The notes under the pieces were generated by a model. That model searched no databases, was not told the DNA's origin, and saw only the letters and a program-made list of their open reading frames with translations. A program made the translations under genes and the position numbers. From Arcuatula senhousia (taxonomy: Eukaryota > Mollusca > Bivalvia > Mytilida > Mytilidae), in contig OZ020306.1 in NCBI GenBank assembly GCA_963971305.1, forward strand, positions 56,952,686 through 57,016,685: a DNA stretch of 64,000 bases, written 5' to 3'. Positions 28,801 through 37,800 of this stretch are shown here, one piece after another. Each line of letters starts with the position of its first letter. Position 1 is the stretch's first letter.

Positions 28801-31800
28801 GCATTACTGCAAAAATGCCAGTGCATCGGTTCTCAAAACTACAGGGATTCCAAAGGTGATTTTGATTTAACCGGACCGAACACAATTTTGAACAAATATT
28901 TATATAGAATTAATTGTAAAAATTTTAATTTTTTACTGGACCAAATCAATTTTTACCGGACATTCCATTCATTCTGGCAACCTTCGGAATCTCTGAAACT
29001 ATGGTTCAGAAGTTTGCTGTATATGTATGCACTGTATTATTAAATCTTATTTTCATTTTTTGAGGATCAGCATCACCCAGGAAAACCATTAAAATTGATA
29101 CCCAACGAAAAATAATGAAACCACAATAATTATACCACCACCATGAACCTCTCTCACCTCCATGTTCTAAAGCTGAGGTGACCTGCTTGAGGGTTATAAC
29201 CTCAGCCTCCAGTTGCTCAGATCTGCTCCTGAGGAGGTAGTTCTCCCCCTCAAGGCTTTGCTGGAGTGAGTCCTGACTCCTGGCAGTTGTAGCACCACTA
29301 CGAGCTGTATGTAGGCTCCTAGCTGTGTGAGCACCAGATCTCTGACTTCTGTCAGGGGATTCTGAAAAACAAAAACAAATTATTATTCAGGTTCCAAGAT
29401 CAGTTTTGCAGAATCAACAAAATTTTCAAGCTGTTTTTGAGCAAGAATACATTCCAAGCTTATAATCAATTTATAAAGTTGACAAATGCTGGCTGTTTTA
29501 TTATTTGCAGTTTTTTAAATTGCTTTCTTAGATAACATGGATAAAGTGTGGATAAAGAGTGATTATTTCATTTTCTATTCAATTCCTATTGTTTAAAGTT
29601 ATGAAAAAGCTATAGAAGTACTATACAAAATAAATAATTGCATAATGTTATAATAAGAAGTGATTTCTTTTTCAAGGATTACAAATAGTATGATGAATTT
29701 ATCTTGAATAGAAGTTCTAAACATAAATATTAGTATATCATATAAAAGACAAGTTAGTCAGATCTGTTACCATGGTTACAATATATACATAAAGAATACA
29801 AGTTTAAGAGACAAAGTTAAGAAGATTTTTCACATCTATCTTGCAAAGCTTTATAAAATACATGTATATTTAATAATTAAGCACATAAAATAAAGATAAA
29901 ATTTCCTTATAATCAGCAAATTTGTCAGAAGTGCCCCCTTTAAAAGCATTTATGACTTTGTGATAGCTTATATTAACAAGTAGCACTTAATCTATCTTGC
30001 TTCATATACAGCAGTAATGGATTTTGCACAAAGATACCTTCTCTTGTTGTTTCAGCTTTCTTAGCTTCTGTCTTTTGAATGGTTTCTTCTTGAATTAACT
30101 GAGAATCATCTAAATAAGTGCACAAAGAACAGACATGCAGAATGAACAACAGAAAATAAAGAAAACAGCATGAATAAGATCTAGTCTTTGCAAAAAAATC
30201 ACTGGCATATAGTCAAGGTCAAAGGTGATTCAGAGTTTTGGTTGGACATTAAAAAAATGTAAAAATAGCTTTTTATTAATTAAAAACAAGCATGTTCCAA
30301 AATACATGATTAAAAGTAACTTAAAAGCTTTTAAAAAGCAAACCTTATTTGGGATGGACCAACTGGCACCCAAACTTTATGCCCCTCTACTTTTACTGAT
30401 GGGGCATAAAAAGCATTTAATACAATTTTTTTGCAAAGACTTTTGTAAATTAGATAAATTAAATTAGAATGAATTCCCCACATCCTGAAGATAATAATAC
30501 GGTTCTTTAGTCATTTAATTTAAAATTAGACAAAATGTTTTGGGGCTATTTTGTGGAATCAAGTTAATACAAAACATTACAAGAAATTCTGTCCCAAAAA
30601 TTTTCTTTTAGCTTTACATTTGTAAAATTTATATTTTTTTCAATTCTTGAATAGAATTTTTTGCTAGGATAAAATTGTCTTGTAAAACTTGCATCTAACT
30701 TAGAAATATTTTAAATAAAGGAAGAAAATAGTACAGACAAACCAAAACTATTTGTTATCTATTTATTTTATCTCAAACAATAATAACAACAGAATTGATT
30801 GAATTAATCAGAAAAGTTTAGAAGAATTTGACAAAATATGAACTATTAAAAGAAAAGACAACATCATGAACATATAGGAGCAAATTGACAACATATACAA
30901 CTTCTCTTCCGTCAATGCACAAACAAAAACTTGTTCATGACATTTACATCTGACATATTTAAACAACAACAACAAAACAACAACATTTAAGATAGCTAAA
31001 CAATTAAGTAGGTCAACACTAAGAAGAAAAATAAGAAACCTGTCTTCATTAATCTAAGATTTTTTTTACAAGTCATTATTTATTTTGTTGCTTTCCAAAC
31101 TTGGCTAAAAGGATAAACATGTAATCAAAATGATGGTAATTAAACCACTATGAAAATTTCATAATAAAATATTGGTATGTACACATCCATTGGATTTATA
31201 TCTAAGCCAAGATTTTCATACAGGTTTGCTATACATAAAGAAGACTATCTAAATATAGTAACACACCTCTACGAGATCTTTGACTAGGAGTTCTATCACC
31301 TGAACGTGACGCTTTCTGTTTCTCAACTGTAACCTTGGTAACCTGTAAAATTTCAAAATGCAAAAAATTTCAGTTGTGATTAAAAAATGACAAAATTTTA
31401 TCCTACAATCATGACAATGAAAATTTCTAACATATCAAACCGTGGATATGTCAATTCTTAATTTGACTATAGATAAGAGAATTAAGTGTTGGTTTATGAT
31501 TTCTCAACTGTATACACAAGCAAAAATGCTTCACATGAAAGGATGGGTTGCATTAAGACCCCTTTTCAGCCCACCATTGAAATTAAAAAATGAAATTAAG
31601 TAAATTCTATCACAAAATGTCTTATTTGAAAGGTAAAACTTTGTATTTTCTGAAAATCAATGTCTGTAGTATACAAGTGTATTATTTTGTGTAGAAAATG
31701 GTGCTTGAAATGAACCCCCACAAATGATTTTAACATTGTGCCTATGGAAAAGTGGCAAAATTAAGTGATATTTATCCTTCCCGGAAGTATAGTCTTGCAC

Positions 31801-34800
31801 ACAGAACCAGGTCCATATCTTGTTCAAAATCTGGTATTACTAAAACACATTTTTTGTGAAAGTTTCAAGCTGGTTCCCGGTGCAAGACATACTGAAAATC
31901 AAAAAGACTTTTATTTTTCACTTCGTAGTCAGTAGTTTAAAAATATTCAAAATCTCTGTGTTTTCAACATTTTTCTCAAGATAAACTTATATTTCGAATT
32001 CAAATTATTTGTTAAAAGAAAGTATACATATGAGGAACCTTTTATAGAAATGGCAAGCTCTGTCTTGAAGAATATTAGCACAACATTCCAACTTTATGAA
32101 GGTCTACCTTGAAAATTTCCTTGTATCAAGATATAGTTTTCATTCAAAATGGATTATATTCGACCACGATTTTCCATCTTGTGTTTATGCAAAATCATTA
32201 AAGGCTATTCTTTTATGACAGTACAATCATTTGGGTACAAAATAAAGTATAAAGTAATGGGCATTGAAATACTTTTTATTTTTCACCTTATGATGGGTCT
32301 AATTGCAACCCATCCTTTGTGTGAAACTCATACATGTATTTCGCATCAAATTAGCAAATTTTTAATTTCCTACCATTTTCATGCACACTTTTTGTTTAAT
32401 ATTTGTGTGAAATTGATGCGAAAATTTTTGCACATATTTCTTGTTGATAAATGGTGGGAGAATTAGACTCAAATTTCATGCAAATTTCACATGAATTTGG
32501 TGCTTGCATTTTCGCCTGTGTAGTCTCTTAAGAAAACATGAAAAAATAGTGTTTAATTTCAATTCAAAAGATTTTTTTTATTTAAGATATAAATTTCAGT
32601 CTGATTTTAAAATATGTATACTAGTTATACAAAAATACTTTGTATCTTATTCAGACTGATAAAACACCAGCAAAAAGTATTTATTTAATGCTGTATATTC
32701 CACATGCAAATAAGCATGCATAGTACTTCCTATTTCCTATTTCAACAGTGACAACATACACAAACACTCATGTGGGTTAGTTTCAATCCTCATTTTAAAT
32801 TACCAGTAGACATTTAAGAACTGTAAACATAGTTATTGTTTGTCCTAATTTTCAAGGGGAAAATTCTCAAGAAATATAACCCATTTCCCTGAGGAAACCT
32901 TGCATTTTTCCTTCAAAATTTTGGCATTTTGAATCCATGCCAAATTAATGTTTTCAATTCCTTTTTTTTTTGGGGGGGGGAGGGGTAGGATCTTGATGAT
33001 TGGAATATTTAACATAAAGTGTTGAAAAGGGGTAGTTTTTGTGTTAATTTGGCTTGTAATGAAAAACAACTATGTTTACAGACAAAATCAGAAGGGAAGG
33101 GGCATAACCTGAAAGGTATGAAATCAGTAACTATACCCAAGGTCTGTAGTTCTCTACATTTTATAAAGAATCTGACTTGCATGTACATGTACATAATTGG
33201 TTAACATTATTCATGATTTTCTTGACCGAAGAATAAGAAAATTCTAAAGTCTCACCATTTCATCAATAATGCCATTGCTAGACATCCATGATGGACTCTT
33301 ATCAATTATTTTTTGCAAAAAAAAAAAAAAAAACTCTAAATAAAAATATTTTCAGATATAAGATCCTATTTCGATTTAAACAGGATAAAAATGAAAAATC
33401 ACAGAGAAGAACAGACTGGGTATTTGTAGTAAAAAACCTTGTCAACCTACCCCAATGGAGACACTCTGAAATGAATTATACACATTGTACCTTTGTGCAT
33501 GTGTTTATAACACAGTCAGTACTCAAGTCACAAACAAAGTCAACAAGATTGCTACGCATAGCCATGTGTCCCCCACCGCCGCATAAAAGTTATGTGGTAT
33601 GTCAATTCAAGAGATATATTTTCTGAGAAACAATTGAAATTGGTTGTCAAAATATGGGATGATCACAACTAACAGTACCCTATCAGTGTGTAAAGTTCCA
33701 GCAACATCCATTCATTAATATCAGAGGAGTTGCACCCACAAAAATGTCAAAGTCCCATTTTTAGGACCGAAAATCACAAATTCGTAAATAACTCGAAAAC
33801 TGTAAATATTGTTTCAAATTTTTTTATATATTATAGAGTACCTTTTGCTCTATCAGCCTACAAATTTTCAGAACCCTGTGCACCTAGGTAACCGAGATAT
33901 TGGATGTCCTATATTTTGACCTTTCTTCCCTGTTTCCATGGAAACGGCGGCCATTTTGAAAATTTCAGATATGGGATGATCATCTACTAATTGTACCCTA
34001 TCAGTGTGTAAAGTTTCAGCCACATCCATTCAGTAGTGTCCGAGGAGTTGCACCCACAAAAACGTTTGACAAAGTCCCATTTTTCGGACTGAAAAATCAC
34101 AAATTCGTAAATAATTCGAAAACCGTAAATATCGCTTCAAAATTTTATTTCGTATTATTATAGTGTACCTTTTGCTCTATCAGCCTATAAAATTTCAGAA
34201 CCCTGTGCACCTAGGTAACTGAGATATTGAATGTCCTATATTTTGACCTTTCTTCCGTTTCCATGGAAACGGCAGCCATTTTGAAAATTTCAAATATGGG
34301 ATGATCATCTACTAATTGTACCCTTTCAGTGTGTAAAGTTTCAGCAGCATCCGTTCAGTAGTGTCCGAGGAGTTGCACCCACAAAAAACGTGACGGACGG
34401 ACGGACGGACGGAGACCATTACTAAGTCCCTCCGACGCGTTGCGGCGGGGGACAATAAACCTGAAACACAATACCAAGACCCAGCAAATCATAAACTTAC
34501 AAGTATTCGTTTTTTCTCAGAGTTTTCCTATTATAATTTAATAAAAAGAATGAAATCTGAACATCATAACTAAAGTTTTAAATCTATAGTTTTGATTGTA
34601 ATTCTTCTAATTTCTTGTATTGTTTCATATATATATCACCACGTACCATCATGTAACTTAATAAATCATCCAATTCATTACCTTAGTGAATGGGTGAAGC
34701 TAGGAGGGCCCCATATCATTTCTCCCCATCCCTTGAACATTAAGTGACTTTCTAAATAATCTATTTCATTATCTTAGTGGAGGGATTGGATGACACCAGG

Positions 34801-37800
34801 AGGGCCCATATCATGATATAAACCCCCCTCCCCTTTCAACACCATGTGACTTACTAAATCGTCCACTTCATTATCAGTATCATCTTGGCCCATATCATGA
34901 TATTTCTTCATCTCAGCTCGCACTCTCTGTCCTGTGTGCTGCAGATCTGTCTGTGACTAAAATATTGATAAACATTTTTTTAAGGTTAAATAACACAGTT
35001 ATATGTGTAAAAATTCAATATCAAACTCCTTCGCAGTAGGTACTTATCTTTGCAAACTGAAAGTAGTACCAGATAATCCCCACTGCTGGATACTTCCAAG
35101 AATTCGACAAGATTTCAATCAAAATCTAACTTTTAACAGCAAATATTCCCTTTGCTTTGTTTTTATTCAACAGTGTTAATGTGATTTTGTATTTGAATAT
35201 TTACTACATATCCCATTCTTTCCAATCAAAGATCAAGGACTTTGTAATAAAAATCTTAAATTTTATTTTGCTGGCAATATTTTTAGTGTAACATTTTTAG
35301 TAATTTAAAATCATTATGCGGTTTCCTTATCTTAATATTTTACCCTCCAATAGTTGTTTTATGTCAAGAAGAGGGTCTATCTTTGACAGTTTAGGATTGT
35401 TTTGAATCATACACATTAAATTTTAATCAAACAGTAAGTGAGCTGTGTCCACTGGCCACATTAAAGGTTGCTGGCTGTTTTCCATTGTGGATTATTTGAA
35501 TTGCTGTTTATCATGTTTATATATGTAAATTGTGTAGAGTAAACTTTACATACATGTATCATTCTATATATAAAACAATAGGTCTTCAGTGTATTTAGTG
35601 GGCGTGTTTACCTGTCGTTTTCTATCTTTATGGGGTGTGGCATACAAAGCGCTGACATCACTCTCTCTCTTGACAGCTTCTGGGTCAAGAACTCTGTATT
35701 CATTACCAGTATCTACAATACAGGGAATAAATTGACAATTTTTACCTCATATACATATTAGGTGCATTTTCTTAATTTGTCCATGACATTATATCAAATA
35801 GTAATCATTGTTTTTTTTATTATATACCATGTTTCAACTTCATGACTTTTACTCTTGCTGTCCTTATGTTAGTTGATCTCGGATAACTTTAGAATTGGTT
35901 TTGAAACATAAAATGCATAATATCTTTGATCTAGGGCCTAATGAAAGGACTTTGATCAGCAGCCACTGTTACTGTATAACTAGTACTATTATAATACTCC
36001 TTCTTGACAAAATATAAAGAATTATAGGTTCTAACATAAGTTCTTGGAAAAGACAGGCTGATCTTTCACGAGTGATAGAATTTTTCAGTCTTTTTGTGAG
36101 TGAAGCTCAGTGGAACGAGCCAAAAGACCCAAAAATTCTATTATGAGTGAAAGATCACTGCCGGTTTTCCAAGAGCGTGTGTTAGTACCTATTTCTTCTG
36201 TAAAAATTAAATTTCTATATTCTGAATCCTAAGGTGGCTTCATTCTAAAAACCGAAAGTTTTAAATAACATTGCATTTCATTGGTTGCCATCATCGATCA
36301 ATATCAGTACTGGCGGTTATTATTGGTTAATTGACCAGTGTGAGATGGCTGCACATGCTCCCATCTCAACCTGGTCATCTCACACTGAAAAGAGTCATTT
36401 ACAGAAGAATTTGCAGACAGTCACATTAAAGGCTGCTGGATCTTCTCCACTTTCTCCATTTTCATATCTAAATTGCCACAGGTATATGTATGTAGCTTGT
36501 GTCATATACACCTATTCCACTTCTCATTATCTTCTCTTTATAGAATACAAGTTAATGTTAAAAGATCATTTTTTTTATAATGGACCACCTTTCAAAACAG
36601 TGTGTAGGTTTATCATGTGACTTTTCTAAAAAAAAAAAATTTTAAAAATGCTCTTTCATTATTCAAAGCTTATGATAAAACATTCTGCCTATCTAGGTTT
36701 TCTGCTGCAGATCTTAATTTTTATTTACACCAACCAAATTCTTGTTGTGCATGGTCAATAGGAGGAGTTGGAGCTTTATCACGGTCCGAATAACTTATTC
36801 TCTTCCGTGAACCTCCGGCTCGCCCAAATTCTACAGAGGAGTACCTGAAAAAAACAAGCAAACATCAATCATTTTTTATTTATATTTATTATCATTAATG
36901 GAGTATCAATTTTTGTGGTTTTCGTTGGTGTTGTTGACCTACAAAATTTGAAACCGAACAAAAAAGAATTTTACATTCTGTATATGCTACAGACCAGAAT
37001 ACATGAACTAATCACTTTTCATCCGACCACAAAAATTGGTACCTACAAAAATAAATGAATCCACTAAATATATTTGTGTCTAGTAATTTTTCAAACCAAT
37101 TATTATGAAATAATTAAAGCCACAAAATTTTGCTGAAGTATAAAATTTAATAATTTGATCAGGTACTAGTGATTTTATGTTTATATGTTCATGATACATA
37201 CTCACATACTTTGATTCTCGATGGATATTTTCTATTTATTTTCAATTTGTGCACCATTTTAATGTAAAATGATATGATTTATAAAAAAATATTTTTCTAT
37301 AAACATGATATAGCTAAACGTTTAAATACTTTGATCTTTAACATTACATGTATGTAGATCATATGGAACAGGCAATATGACGTACATTGAGACAAGTTTA
37401 ATTTTTCACAATGGAATAGGAAAATTAGCAGCCATTAAAAGTGTTATATCCACCAGTTTTTTAGAAGTCAGAACCATTGCCATCTTCATTTTTCCATGTA
37501 TATCTTTGCTTTGTTTTTTCTCTTCTTCTCAGTTCAGTAATTTTGTTATTTCCTTCTTTTATTTTACGTTTTAAACACAAAAGTTTTCTTGAATTACAAT
37601 GCATTATGGGTAAATCAAAATATAAAGTAAAACCATCTAAACATATAATTGCATAAAACAGGACAATAACATAAACAGACCATGACAAAACTGATCACAT
37701 GACATGAAACTGGCCAATCAAATGTGATCACATGGTGATTGTGATGTGAAATTATTTTCATTCCAACATAAAAAAATAATAGACAAAACTGCAAATTGAT

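Larger units (their letters stand above)
29362..33540. other. CEP89 introns, mostly plain AT-rich sequence
   Basis: Apart from exons 30038-30109 and 31267-31342 nothing is recognised until the family D element. Contains poly-G at 32,974 and poly-A at 33,317. Introns 11,612-12,441, 13,570-14,380, 17,804-19,000 and 26,771-27,410 are similar. Confidence 0.5.

Noticed and set aside
33288..33626. 112-codon plus-strand ORF
   Set aside because: It spans a poly-A run and the start of the family D repeat; no recognisable protein.
36285..36620. 111-codon plus-strand ORF
   Set aside because: Intron sequence of CEP89 with no domain, codon or splice support.
37461..37688. Charged minus-strand ORF (LKRKIKEGNNKITELRRRE) looking like coiled coil
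   Set aside because: It lies between two exons that join in phase, lacks matching splice sites, and has no CEP89 counterpart.
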